From the NCBI RefSeq assembly GCF_019669965.1, contig NZ_AP019781.1, forward strand, positions 62,001 to 126,000: a stretch of 64,000 nt of DNA. The letters are read 5' to 3'. Shown here in pieces: positions 50,760-58,997 of this stretch. How positions within the stretch are numbered: the stretch's first letter is position 1; the number at the start of each line of letters is the position of its first letter. Origin of the DNA: Methanoculleus chikugoensis. Lineage in GTDB: Archaea > Halobacteriota > Methanomicrobia > Methanomicrobiales > Methanoculleaceae. Under the pieces are notes generated by a model. That model was given only the letters and a program-made list of their open reading frames with translations, searched no databases and was not told where the DNA came from. Position numbers and translations under genes: made by a program.

Positions 50760-51590
50760 TCACGCCTCAAGGATGGCACGAGCCCGCCCGGCGATCAGCA
50801 GCACCTCCTTGAGAGGGATATCCGCGTCGTGGGCGATGGTCGTAGCGTCGCCGTAGGCGATCTGCTTTGCCGTGACGACCCCGGCGGCGGCCAGCCTGGT
50901 GGAGACCGACCGGCTCACCCCGGCGACGATCGTGATCGGGTAGGACTGCGTCTCCTCGATCATCGTCCGGAGGTTCCGCTCCTCCGGGTAGTCCCACCCG
51001 ATATGCCCGATCCCCCGGCAGGTGGCGTAACGCTTCGCGTGCTCCGAGAGTTTGGTGTTGCAGACGATCAGGGCGCCGTCGATCGCAACGACGCACCGTC
51101 CCGACCGGAACCCCTCCTGGAGGTCCTCGATGATAGCCCGGGCGATCCGGCCTTCGTCGAGGCCGGTCACCCGGTGGTGGCTCACGTGGTGCTTCACCTC
51201 GACGAAGACGGTCGTGCCGTCCTTCTCTGCGACGGCGTCCACCTCGTGCTCTCCGCACCGGCCGGCGAGCACACATCCGGTCTCCACCTGGTAGCCGTGC
51301 TCACGGAGGAGAACCCGCACGAACTCCTCGAAGTCCGGTTTCGAGCGCAGAAGGCCGAGCGCTCTCCGGAGGTTCGTCCGGTGGCTGACGGCGGGGTGGA
51401 CGGCCTTTGCCCGGGCGCGGATCATCCGGAGAACCGCGGCGGTCCTCACCCCGTCCGGCACCGACTCCGCTATCTCGCCGGCGATCCGTTCGGCGTCCTC
51501 CGCGCCGACGCCCATCTTCCGGAGCGTCCGCTGCACCTTCTCTGGGTCGAACGGCTGCCGGCCGCCGTCGGCCTTCGTGACGTGCTTCAT
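50760..51590 (-). CDS. ATP-cone / PD-(D/E)XK nuclease / helix-hairpin-helix fusion
   Basis: A 276-residue protein in three parts. Residues 1-80 form an ATP-cone (TKADGGRQPFDPEKVQRTL, as in ribonucleotide reductase and NrdR). About 85-190 is a restriction-endonuclease-like core with Asp118 (HEVDAV) and Glu131-x-Lys133 (VEVKHH), the PD-(D/E)XK site. The C-terminal 55 residues read as helix-hairpin-helix (GVSRSVSTRLAAAGVV). It should be a nucleotide-sensing DNA nuclease, for repair or defence. No methyltransferase is adjacent. ATP or dATP control is inferred from the cone domain. The stop lies 1 nt from the phosphoesterase stop. Confidence 0.85.
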   Translation of the reverse strand: MKHVTKADGGRQPFDPEKVQRTLRKMGVGAEDAERIAGEIAESVPDGVRTAAVLRMIRARAKAVHPAVSHRTNLRRALGLLRSKPDFEEFVRVLLREHGYQVETGCVLAGRCGEHEVDAVAEKDGTTVFVEVKHHVSHHRVTGLDEGRIARAIIEDLQEGFRSGRCVVAIDGALIVCNTKLSEHAKRYATCRGIGHIGWDYPEERNLRTMIEETQSYPITIVAGVSRSVSTRLAAAGVVTAKQIAYGDATTIAHDADIPLKEVLLIAGRARAILEA

Positions 51591-51698
51591 CCGGTACGGT
51601 AGCTCGGCGCCCGGGATGAAAAGCGTTCGCTATCCGGTTCCCCGGGCTGCAACGTACACCGTTATCGTCTTTTAGATCCAACAGCAGCTACGAGAACG

Positions 51699-52643
51699 AT
51701 GGAGTCACTGCAACGCCCGGTTATCCTGATCCTCGGCGCGGGGGCGGTCGGCCTCTCGCTCGCCGGAAGACTTGCCGCGGTCGCAACGGTCTACGCGGCC
51801 TGCCGGCCGGTGCACGCCGACGCGATCCGGGAGCGGGGCCTCACGATGGAGGGGGTCTGGGGAGACGGTACCGTCAGGGGAGTTATACCGGTCACGGGGC
51901 CGGCCGATCTCCCGCCGGCAGTCGACTTCGTCATCGTCACCGCGAAGGGCACCGGCACCCGGACGATCTCCCGGGAGTACGCCGGGGTGATCCGGGGCAG
52001 GCCGACGGCAAGCCTCCAGAACGGGATCGGGAACGAGGAGATCATCGCGGAGTACACCGATACCGTCATCGGCGGAACCGTGACGACGAACTTCTCGATC
52101 CTCGGACCCGGCCACGTCCGGGTCTTGAGCGAGAGCGCCCCGATGCGGCTCGGGATCTGGTCCGGCGGCGACGGCGGGGCTCTTGAGGGGCTGATCGGGA
52201 TCGTTCGGGCCGCCGGGATCGCGGTCGAACCCGAACCCGACATCCGCGCCGGCAAGTGGGCGAAAGCCCTCCTCAACATCGCGGTGAACCCGATCTGCGC
52301 CCTCCTCCGCGCCCCGGTCGGGGTGGCCGCCGACGAAGAGATCCGCGGGATCGTCGACGGCCTCGTCCGCGAGACCTTCGCCGTCGCCGGTGCCGAAGGG
52401 GTGCGGCTCCCCTGGATGACCGCCGACGACTATCTCGCGTACCTCTTCCGTGTGCAGGTGCCCGACTTCGCCGCCGTCTACCCCTCGATGTACCACGACC
52501 TCCGGCAGGGCCGGCGGACGGAGATCGATCTCCTCAACGGTTACGTGGCACGCCTCGGGGAACGCCACGGCATCCCGACGCCCCACAACCGGTGCATCGC
52601 CGGCCTCGTCCGCTACGCCGAGGCGCACCCGGACGGCCGGTGA
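51699..52643 (+). CDS. Ketopantoate reductase family protein (PanE/ApbA)
   Basis: A 314-residue NADP-binding protein with a Rossmann loop ILGAGAVGLSLAGRL near residue 10, the ASLQNGIGNEE segment near 105 and the C-terminal domain with KWAKALLNIAVNPICALL near 185, where the Lys is catalytic in PanE. It likely reduces 2-dehydropantoate to pantoate for CoA, or a related ketoacid. It is monocistronic; the TATA-like GTCTTTTAGATCC (51667-51679) is about 25 nt before ATG 51699. The stop is 3 nt from the convergent small gene. Confidence 0.9.
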   Translation: MESLQRPVILILGAGAVGLSLAGRLAAVATVYAACRPVHADAIRERGLTMEGVWGDGTVRGVIPVTGPADLPPAVDFVIVTAKGTGTRTISREYAGVIRGRPTASLQNGIGNEEIIAEYTDTVIGGTVTTNFSILGPGHVRVLSESAPMRLGIWSGGDGGALEGLIGIVRAAGIAVEPEPDIRAGKWAKALLNIAVNPICALLRAPVGVAADEEIRGIVDGLVRETFAVAGAEGVRLPWMTADDYLAYLFRVQVPDFAAVYPSMYHDLRQGRRTEIDLLNGYVARLGERHGIPTPHNRCIAGLVRYAEAHPDGR

Positions 52644-52646
52644 CCC

Positions 52647-52826
52647 TCACTTTCCGCCGAGGTTCGTGGCGAGCCTCCGGGCCGCCTCTTTTGCTTTCGC
52701 TTCCGTCACCCAGAGCCCGGTCTTCCCGACAGGGTTCCCTTCCCGGTCGTAGAGTTCTACGTAGTAGCCGCCGTCCCGGCGAGAAAACCGGACTTCGCCG
52801 ACGATGCCGAGGCCGTATTCCTGCAT
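52647..52826 (-). CDS. Small hypothetical protein (59 residues)
   Basis: From ATG 52826 the frame reads MQEYGLGIVGEVRFSRRDGG, then YYVELYDREGNPVGKT, GLWVTEAKAKEAARRLATNL and GGK, ending at TGA 52647. Codon use is like its neighbours (GC-rich third positions) and the strand-strand-helix pattern looks genuine. A weak TATA-like sequence lies about 28 nt upstream (CATAACC complement, 52850-52856). I do not recognise a family; a small dimer or DUF-type protein is likely. It is convergent with the pantoate-reductase-type gene. Confidence 0.6.
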   Translation of the reverse strand: MQEYGLGIVGEVRFSRRDGGYYVELYDREGNPVGKTGLWVTEAKAKEAARRLATNLGGK

Positions 52827-52916
52827 GCCCAGATCTTACTGCCGGAGGGTTATGATGGTTCCGCGTCCTGCTGCTCTATATGCGATGAGCGCACTATCCC
52901 CCCAAGAGGGATGGTG

Positions 52917-53402
52917 ATGATCCTCATCGTGTACTACTCCGGCGAGGGGCATACGGAGAAGGTGGCGACGGCGCTTGCAGAAAAGGTCGGGGGCCGGCTT
53001 GCGAGGATAGAGCCGGTTACGGAAGCGGGGATGTTTCGGAAAGGCATGATGGCGATGTTCGGGATGCGGGCGGAGGTCCGCCCGGTGAAGACGGATCTTG
53101 CCGACGTCGATTTCCTGGTCGTCGCAACCCCGGTCTGGTCGCGGAAGGTTCCGCCCTACGTCAACGAGTATCTCTCGAAGGTCACGGGCGCCGCGGGAAA
53201 ACCCTTCTCGGTGCTCGTGGAGATGGGCGGTTCCGGGGCGGAGAGCGCCGTCGAGATCGTGAGAAGAAGCCTTGAGGCGAAGGGGATGCGGTTCGTCTCC
53301 TCGGCCGTGACAATTGAGAGCGAGGTCGATGCCGGGCGGTTCGGCCCGACGATCGAGGAGTTCGCCCGGACGATCGCACCGATTGCCCTCCCGGCCGTAT
53401 AG
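52917..53402 (+). CDS. Flavodoxin family protein
   Basis: A protein of 161 residues (163 from ATG 52911) with the FMN phosphate loop YYSGEGHTEKVA near residue 8, a second loop VATPVWSRKVPPYVNEYL near 70 and SVLVEMGGSGAES. It fits flavodoxin/WrbA-like small electron carriers acting in the cytosol. ATG 52917 has GAGGG six bases upstream; ATG 52911 abuts it, so 52917 is preferred. The redox partner is unknown. No other redox gene is adjacent. Confidence 0.85.
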   Translation: MILIVYYSGEGHTEKVATALAEKVGGRLARIEPVTEAGMFRKGMMAMFGMRAEVRPVKTDLADVDFLVVATPVWSRKVPPYVNEYLSKVTGAAGKPFSVLVEMGGSGAESAVEIVRRSLEAKGMRFVSSAVTIESEVDAGRFGPTIEEFARTIAPIALPAV

Positions 53403-53409
53403 GTGCTTC

Positions 53410-53685
53410 TTACAGCGTCAGCGGTATCCCGAGGAGGTGCAGCACCACCGTGATGAGGACGCCGAATACCCCGCCGATTGCGCAGATCAGGACGGTGATG
53501 ATGTTGATCGGGATATCCGGCCGGCCGACGAGGTTCATCAGGCCTAGGAGGTTGATGAGCCAGAGCAGGATCACGCCCACGACGGCGTTGATGATGAGGG
53601 TGGTGACGCTTTTCACGACCTTGTAGAGGACGAACGCAAGGATGATCACCAGGATCAGAGCCAGGAGTCCCGTGAGTAAGCTCAT
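53410..53685 (-). CDS. BofA family small membrane protein
   Basis: A 91-residue protein with two to three hydrophobic segments (LLALILVIILAFVLYKVV; IINAVVGVILLWLINLLGL; INIITVLICAIGGVFGVLITVV). The sequence IPINxxTVLICAIGGVxGV is typical of archaeal and bacterial BofA-family proteins. In bacteria BofA inhibits a sporulation protease; the archaeal role is unknown. ATG 53685 (or 53694) is chosen, and the longer frame to 53733 would overlap the upstream gene. It lies 34 nt downstream of the transglutaminase-like gene on the same strand. Confidence 0.8.
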   Translation of the reverse strand: MSLLTGLLALILVIILAFVLYKVVKSVTTLIINAVVGVILLWLINLLGLMNLVGRPDIPINIITVLICAIGGVFGVLITVVLHLLGIPLTL

Positions 53686-53719
53686 ACCGTGCATATGACG
53701 CGCCCGGTATTGAACGTTC

Positions 53720-54268
53720 CTAGAGGTAACCAAGCGACTCGAAGACGGGCTGGAAACAGACGCCCTCGCCGATCTTTACGCACCGCACCGCAGGATCCCC
53801 TTCGTAAGCGCCCATCGTCCGGCCGTCCCCGAGTTCGACCCAGTCGTGGACGGCGATGCCCTTCCCGAGGATCTCGACGTGGAGGGCGTTTGTCCGGAAC
53901 GCCTCCGCATCCCAGATCATGATGCCGTGAACCGGACGGGCGGAGACGCCGTTTCGCCGGAGGACTTCCACCCGGAGGAGCGCGAGATCGGTGCAGTCGC
54001 CCACCCCGTGGGCAAGGGTCGCGTTGAGACCCGCCGGGAAGAGGCGAGGGGCACCGTCGACGCAGGCGAACGTCGTTCGGCTCACCTGGTCGATGAGCAC
54101 GTCCCCGGTATCTCCCGGAGGGGGTTCGGAGAGGAGGGCGATCCCATTCGCCCCCGCTCCTCCGACTGTGCCAAACCCGCTATCCCCTCCTCCGCCGTCA
54201 TAGATCAGGTGTCCCTGAGGGATGAGGAGGGAGAGAAGGAAAATCGCGTTAAGAATACCCCAAACCAC
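53720..54268 (-). CDS. Transglutaminase-like superfamily protein
   Basis: A 182-residue protein with an N-terminal hydrophobic segment (ILNAIFLLSLLIPQG), so probably exported or anchored, then a papain-like core: cysteine in GVGDCTDLALL near 92, histidine in VHDWVELGDG near 141 and aspartate in AYEGDPA. This is the Cys-His-Asp triad of transglutaminase/protease folds. Archaeal members are predicted peptidases or amidases. The start GTG 54268 follows a TATA TTAAAATATATTG (54277-54289, minus), suggesting a leaderless message. It may be co-transcribed with the BofA gene. Confidence 0.75.
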   Translation of the reverse strand: MVWGILNAIFLLSLLIPQGHLIYDGGGGDSGFGTVGGAGANGIALLSEPPPGDTGDVLIDQVSRTTFACVDGAPRLFPAGLNATLAHGVGDCTDLALLRVEVLRRNGVSARPVHGIMIWDAEAFRTNALHVEILGKGIAVHDWVELGDGRTMGAYEGDPAVRCVKIGEGVCFQPVFESLGYL

Positions 54269-54449
54269 GTTATTTTCCCAATATATTTTAATAGAGTCTC
54301 CGATATATCAGAACTTCTATTTTTCTTGCGGGCATATATATGGTGGATATACGATTTGCCGGGTTACGGCCAGGAGAAGGGGTCCGGGCGCGCACCACGC
54401 GAGAGATGGATCTCAGGGTGCAGGATCGGGAGAACCAGGGTCGTTGCGG
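54269..54449. other. AT-rich intergenic region
   Basis: This 181-nt stretch contains several TATA-like runs on both strands (54277-54289 for the transglutaminase-like gene; 54335-54355 unassigned). The remainder is GC-rich and shows no gene. Confidence 0.35.
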
Positions 54450-55682
54450 TCACCGGGAGGCGTTACCGCCGGCAATGTGCCGTGCGGCGAGGGCTGCAGT
54501 GGAGAACGCGGCCTGGAGGTTGTAGCCGCCGGTGTCGCCGTCGATATCGAGCACCTCGCCGATGCAGTAGAGGTCCGGGACGATCTTTGATGCCATCGTT
54601 TTTGGGTTGATTCCCTCGAGAGCGACCCCGCCCCGCGTCGCCATCGCTTCGTTGAACCCGCCGAGCCTCGCCACCCGGAACGGGAACTCCGCGAGCGATG
54701 CAGCGAGCGCGTTCCGGGCCTTCTTTCCGAGGTGGGCGCAGGTCTCATCCGCCGGAACCCCGGCGAGGTCGAGGAGCCGCCGGACGAACCGTTCCGGGAG
54801 GGCAAGACCGGAGAGGACGGTCTTCACCTGCCGGGCCCCGCCCGCCGCGACCGCATCGGTGAGGCGCTTTCGCACCTCCTCCGCGCCCGCCCCGGTGAGG
54901 AACGTGACCCGGAGCACGTCGCCGGGGAGGACGGCGCGGGAGAGATCGAGGATGCCCGGGCCCGAGAGCCCGGCGTGCGTGAAGAGGAGGTCGCCGGTAC
55001 GCTGGCGGGCGCGCTTTCCGTCGCGGTAGACGGAGAGGGTGAGGTTCTGAAAGGAGATCCCGGCGAGGTCGGCGAACGGGTAGTCCTCGACGTAGACCGG
55101 GGCAAGCGCCGGGGCAACCTCGGTTACCGGCTGCCCGAGGGCCCGGGCGAAGGCGTAGCCGTCACCGGTCGAGCCGGTGGCGGGGTAGGAGGCTCCGCCG
55201 GTGGCGATGACGAGGGTGGCGGCCCGGACGGTACCCGTCTTCGTCGTGACCAGGAATCCGCCGTTACCACGCTCGACCGCAAGGACGGGGTCGCTAGACC
55301 GGATCTCCACCCCACGGGCGGCGCACTCCGCGAGGAGGACGGCGAGGACGTCGGCGGACTTCCGGGTCTCCGGGAAGACCTTCCCCCCGGGCTCGGTCTC
55401 CATGCGAAGGCCCCGGTCAGCGAAGAACGCGACGAGGTCCCGGTTCGTGAAGTTCATGAGCGCGGGCCGGAGGAACGCCCCGTGGTTGCCGTAACGGGAG
55501 AGGAAGTCGGCGATCCCGCCGTCGTGGGTGATGTTGCACTGCCCCGACCCGGCAATGAGGAGCTTTTTGCCCGGCGCGGGCTTCTTCTCGAAGACGACGA
55601 CGTCCCTCCCGCTGCCTGCCACCTGCAGGGCGCAGAAGAGCCCGGCGGGCCCTCCCCCGATGATCGCGACGGTCTCGTTCAC
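54450..55682 (-). CDS. HI0933-type NAD(P)/FAD-dependent oxidoreductase
   Basis: A 410-residue flavoprotein. Motifs are AIIGGGPAGLFCALQVAGSG near residue 6 (FAD-binding), KKLLIAGSGQCNITHDG near 40, GKVFPETRKSADVLAVL, LVIATGGASYPATGSTGDGY near 158 and the C-terminal IGEVLDIDGDTGGYNLQAA near 375. This is the HI0933/YhiN family of unknown substrate, thought to reduce a cofactor or tRNA precursor. Length and motif order are standard. It lies downstream of, and on the same strand as, no obvious partner; an upstream convergence places it alone. Confidence 0.9.
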   Translation of the reverse strand: MNETVAIIGGGPAGLFCALQVAGSGRDVVVFEKKPAPGKKLLIAGSGQCNITHDGGIADFLSRYGNHGAFLRPALMNFTNRDLVAFFADRGLRMETEPGGKVFPETRKSADVLAVLLAECAARGVEIRSSDPVLAVERGNGGFLVTTKTGTVRAATLVIATGGASYPATGSTGDGYAFARALGQPVTEVAPALAPVYVEDYPFADLAGISFQNLTLSVYRDGKRARQRTGDLLFTHAGLSGPGILDLSRAVLPGDVLRVTFLTGAGAEEVRKRLTDAVAAGGARQVKTVLSGLALPERFVRRLLDLAGVPADETCAHLGKKARNALAASLAEFPFRVARLGGFNEAMATRGGVALEGINPKTMASKIVPDLYCIGEVLDIDGDTGGYNLQAAFSTAALAARHIAGGNASR

Positions 55683-55736
55683 GGTACTGATCGGTCGCCT
55701 CCACGAAGCATCAGTATTGGGGTGCGGCGGCCGCTA

Positions 55737-55747
55737 GATGGATATAG
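55737..55747 (+). promoter_or_regulatory. TATA box of the DUF2341 gene
   Basis: ATGGATATAGG lies about 30-39 nt before ATG 55776, predicting a very short leader. The 55683-55775 gap is otherwise featureless. Confidence 0.45.
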
Positions 55748-55775
55748 GAGGGGGTTCCCACGGGGGCGGATCACC

Positions 55776-56795
55776 ATGCATGCTGCCTGGATCGTTCTCG
55801 GAGGGATTGTCGCACTGCTCATCACCGGGGCGGCTGCGGAGAGCCCGCACGCCGACGTGACCCCACACTACTGGTTGGGCGGCGATACCGCCGGGGTCTT
55901 CACCCACCGCCAGACGGTCTCGGTCGAGAACCCCTCCACCATCGACGGGCTTGCGGTCTCGTTCAACGCCACATACCTCCCCGGGATGCGGCCGGACTTC
56001 GCCGACATCCGCTTTATCGCCGCGAACGGAACAGCCCTCCCCTACTGGATCGAGAACGTGACCGCCGGCTCCCACGCCCGCGTCCGGCTCGCCCTCCCGG
56101 CGAACGCGACGGCGGTCACGATGCTCTACGGCAATCCGGAGGCCCGGGACGCCGGCGACCCCGACGCGGTCTTCCTCTTCTTCGAGGACTACGAGCGCGG
56201 CGACCTCTCGCGGTGGTCGTCCTGCGGTTCGAGCGCCCTCGTTCAGTCCGACGACGTCCGCAGCGGCGCATATGCCGGGGATATCAACGTCACCAGACCG
56301 GATCTCCCGGAGTTCAACGACAGAAGGGTCTGTACCGCGAATATCTCCGCGGGCCCGATCGTCATCGAGGGGGACTTCCGGGTCAGCGAGTTCGGGAGAT
56401 GGTGCGGCTCGGGCTACATCCAGGCCTGGAACGGGACCAACCGGCTCTACGCCCTCCACCTCAGGAACGGGTCGGTGCAGCACTACGACGGTGACCACCG
56501 GAACTTCTCCGCCGACAAGCGGGTGGAGAACAATATCTGGTACCGCATCAGGGTCGTCCTGGATACGCCGAACGCCACCGAGCACGCATGGATGGACGGC
56601 GAGTACCTGGGGAGCGCGCCCCTGCGGTTTGCCGACGGGTCGCCGGTGCCGGAGGATGCGATCTTTGACGAGTTCGCCCTGATCGGGTCTTCCGCGTGGT
56701 ACTCCGGCAACCCGCACCACTTCTATGTCGACAACGTCGTCGTCAGGAAGTACGTTCCCGTCGAGCCGGTGCTCTCCTACGGGGACGGTTCATAG
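55776..56795 (+). CDS. Secreted DUF2341 / concanavalin-like protein
   Basis: A 339-residue protein with a signal peptide (WIVLGGIVALLITGAAAES), then a DUF2341 domain (about 30-140; TVSVENPSTIDGLAVSF, MRPDFADIRF, WIENVTAG, AVTMLYGNPEA) followed by a beta-sandwich lectin-like domain (about 140-335; FFEDYERGDLSRW, VENNIWYRIRVVLDTPNATEH). Such proteins sit on archaeal surfaces and may bind glycans. ATG 55776 is the true start, as the open frame upstream runs antisense to the HI0933 gene. LEA-type lipoprotein follows 12 nt downstream. Confidence 0.82.
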   Translation: MHAAWIVLGGIVALLITGAAAESPHADVTPHYWLGGDTAGVFTHRQTVSVENPSTIDGLAVSFNATYLPGMRPDFADIRFIAANGTALPYWIENVTAGSHARVRLALPANATAVTMLYGNPEARDAGDPDAVFLFFEDYERGDLSRWSSCGSSALVQSDDVRSGAYAGDINVTRPDLPEFNDRRVCTANISAGPIVIEGDFRVSEFGRWCGSGYIQAWNGTNRLYALHLRNGSVQHYDGDHRNFSADKRVENNIWYRIRVVLDTPNATEHAWMDGEYLGSAPLRFADGSPVPEDAIFDEFALIGSSAWYSGNPHHFYVDNVVVRKYVPVEPVLSYGDGS

Positions 56796-56807
56796 AGGGG
56801 GAACGGG

Positions 56808-57326
56808 ATGTCGCGGCAGACCTCTATCCCGGTAGGGGGGATACGGCGCACCGCCGTCACCCTCCTCATCGCCGTCCTGCTCTGCAGCGCCGGCTGTATG
56901 GCTCCCGCGCTCCAGGAGCCGACCATCACCCTCAGCGGGGTCGGGATAGAGAACATCACCCCGGGGAGCACCGATCTCTTGCTCCACTTCATCATCGACA
57001 ACCCCAACCCCATCGGTGCCACCCTAACCCGGGTCTCGTTCGATGTCTACTTTATCGACGGCGGACAATGGGTCTTCCTCGCACACGGGGAGCGGGGAGG
57101 GTTTGCGATCCAGCCCAACGCCGAGACGGCAGTCTCCATCCCGGTGACCGTCGATAACCTGCGGCTGGTGCAGGGGCTCCTCCGCGGTCTCGCGGATGGG
57201 GAGGTCACGCTCCGGGTGACGGGGTCGGGGGTCCTCGACTTCGGCATTACAACCTTCGAGGTCCCCTTCGACCGGACGGTGGAGGTTCGGCCGGGTCAGG
57301 CCCGAGGGGCCGCGAGGATGAAGTAG
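56808..57326 (+). CDS. LEA type 2 family lipoprotein
   Basis: A 172-residue protein with a signal peptide ending in lipobox LLCSAGC (mature Cys about 30) and a single LEA2/WHy domain: EPTITLSGVGIENITPGSTD, then IIDNPNPIGATLTRVSFDVY and IPVTVDNLRL. LEA14-like domains bind hydrophobic or membrane partners. It follows the DUF2341 gene by 12 nt, with a G-rich SD, and probably belongs to the same operon of surface proteins. The last 31 bases overlap the convergent prenyltransferase gene. Confidence 0.85.
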   Translation: MSRQTSIPVGGIRRTAVTLLIAVLLCSAGCMAPALQEPTITLSGVGIENITPGSTDLLLHFIIDNPNPIGATLTRVSFDVYFIDGGQWVFLAHGERGGFAIQPNAETAVSIPVTVDNLRLVQGLLRGLADGEVTLRVTGSGVLDFGITTFEVPFDRTVEVRPGQARGAARMK

Positions 57327-58219
57327 AGGACAACAAGCCCCTGGAAGAGAAAGTAGCCCACGATATTCGCGGTGGCATACCGGAGGGCGGGTGCTCGTTC
57401 CGCGCACCGGTTCGAGAACCCCCAGAGAGCAATCCCGAGCGGGATAAGAGAGAAGAACACCACCGGCCGGAAATCCACGGGCGCGAAGAAGCCGGCGAGG
57501 GCGAGGAAGGTGAGCGCCGCGGTCGCGAGGGACGCCGCGAGGGCGATGAGCGAAAAACCGAAGATCCGGCCTCTTCGGACGATAAGCGTCCGCTTCCCCC
57601 CGGCGATGTCGCCTTCCCGGTCCGGGATCTCGACGCTCGTGATGAAGATGAGCCCGTAGAGGGAGAGCGGGACGGCGAACGCGAAGAAGGAGGCATCCAG
57701 CGTTCCCATCGCGACGAAGTAGCCCGCCCCCGGCATCAGGAGGCCGAAGGTGATCATGTTCGTGACCTCGCCGAGGTTACGGTAGGCAAGCGCAATCGGC
57801 GGCGCCGTGTAGAACCAGCCGAGCAGGTTCCCCGCTACACCGAAGACGAGGAAGACGACCGGGTAGTCATAGACGGTCACGAAGAGATACCCGATCAGGA
57901 TCGAGACCGCCATCAGGGCGACCGCTGCCCGGAACGCCGCGGGCTTCAGGCCGGGATTGGCGGCGAGGACGCCGCTCCCCCCGGATATCGGCGTCGTCTC
58001 GACGAACCGGTCGGCGTCGGCATCGAAGTAGTCGTTGCTGTAGTGGACGGAGAGGTGCGCCGCGGCCATCGCCGCGTAGCCGACCAGAAACTGGGCCGGG
58101 GTGAACCGCGCCCCGAGGAGAGACGCGAGGAGCGCCCCGGCGGCGAACGGGACAAAGCCCGAGAGGAGGAGGGGGAACCGGCCAAGCCGGATGAAATCTC
58201 GGAAGGCGCGGATATCCAT
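57296..58219 (-). CDS. UbiA family prenyltransferase, copy 1
   Basis: A 307-residue membrane enzyme with about eight or nine helices. The Asp-rich motifs that bind prenyl diphosphate are NDYFDADADR near residue 64 and VEIPDREGD near 190. A MenA-like arrangement (SGFVPFAAGALLASLLGARF near 18, GNLLGWFYTAPP near 138) suggests transfer of an isoprenoid onto an aromatic or polar head group; the acceptor is unknown. ATG 58219 is chosen because the longer open frame extends into the divergent region. It overlaps the LEA2 gene convergently. Confidence 0.9.
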   Translation of the reverse strand: MDIRAFRDFIRLGRFPLLLSGFVPFAAGALLASLLGARFTPAQFLVGYAAMAAAHLSVHYSNDYFDADADRFVETTPISGGSGVLAANPGLKPAAFRAAVALMAVSILIGYLFVTVYDYPVVFLVFGVAGNLLGWFYTAPPIALAYRNLGEVTNMITFGLLMPGAGYFVAMGTLDASFFAFAVPLSLYGLIFITSVEIPDREGDIAGGKRTLIVRRGRIFGFSLIALAASLATAALTFLALAGFFAPVDFRPVVFFSLIPLGIALWGFSNRCAERAPALRYATANIVGYFLFQGLVVLYFILAAPRA

Positions 58220-58274
58220 GGAAGAGTCTCCCGCCCCGGGATGGGGAAGCCGGGTATATAGCCTTTGTCCGATC

Positions 58275-58928
58275 CTATCCGACCCGATCGTGGGCGAGGA
58301 GCGGCACCACCGCCCGCAACGCATCGGTACCCCCTTCGACATAGATGAGGCCGAGAACCGCCCGGGCAAGGGTCTCCTTCTCCTGCTCGAGGTTCTCGCC
58401 GTCCGGAGGGCAACGGAGCCCGGAACCGATCCGGCTCTCGTGAAGATCCCATCGGTCGGAGAGAGCCGCGAGGCCTGCCACGCCTTCGCCGGAGAGAACC
58501 TTCAGCCGCAGGGTGACGTCGCCGATGAGTGCAAGGGCGTGGGCGTCGTCGGCGAAGTTTCCGAGCATTGAGAGGTCGTTTGCACGGATCGGGAGCGCGT
58601 CTTCGGGGAATCCGGCGAGTATCTCCGAAAAAAGCCGTTTTGTGGAGGGGGCCATCAGAACCCGGGCAAGCCCGTCCGGGCTCCGGAAGGCGTGCCCGGT
58701 CTCCCGCTCGATGCGGGGAAGGGTGCGCTCCGTCACACGAGCGGCCTGCTCCGCCAGGCGGCCGGTCGCCCTGCACCATCCCCGTATCCGCCGGAGCCGC
58801 CGCGATCGCCGGGCCGAACGCCGGTGCGTAGGCAGGTACTCCAGGCGGTACTCGCGCATGAGCCCTTCCTGCAACGCCGCAAGAGTCTCCTTGAGCGGGC
58901 GGGAGAGCGGCCCGTACTCGTATGCCAT
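58275..58928 (-). CDS. RNase III-like domain protein with altered active site
   Basis: A 217-residue protein. The N-terminal half is basic and helical ([20 protein letters not shown]). The C-terminal half resembles a minimal RNase III domain: ALALIGDVTLRL near 131-142 corresponds to LEFLGDAVL, and ETLARAVLGLIYVEGG near 185-200 to DALEALIGAIYLDGG. The first glutamate and the second catalytic acid are not visible, so activity is doubtful. No dsRNA-binding domain follows. It could be an RNA-binding factor. The assignment rests on motif similarity only. Confidence 0.6.
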   Translation of the reverse strand: MAYEYGPLSRPLKETLAALQEGLMREYRLEYLPTHRRSARRSRRLRRIRGWCRATGRLAEQAARVTERTLPRIERETGHAFRSPDGLARVLMAPSTKRLFSEILAGFPEDALPIRANDLSMLGNFADDAHALALIGDVTLRLKVLSGEGVAGLAALSDRWDLHESRIGSGLRCPPDGENLEQEKETLARAVLGLIYVEGGTDALRAVVPLLAHDRVG

Positions 58929-58997
58929 ACGATATGGTGAGACAATGGATTGATTATACCTTTGTCATCAGGTAAATCCTCATCCATTGACAGGGGG

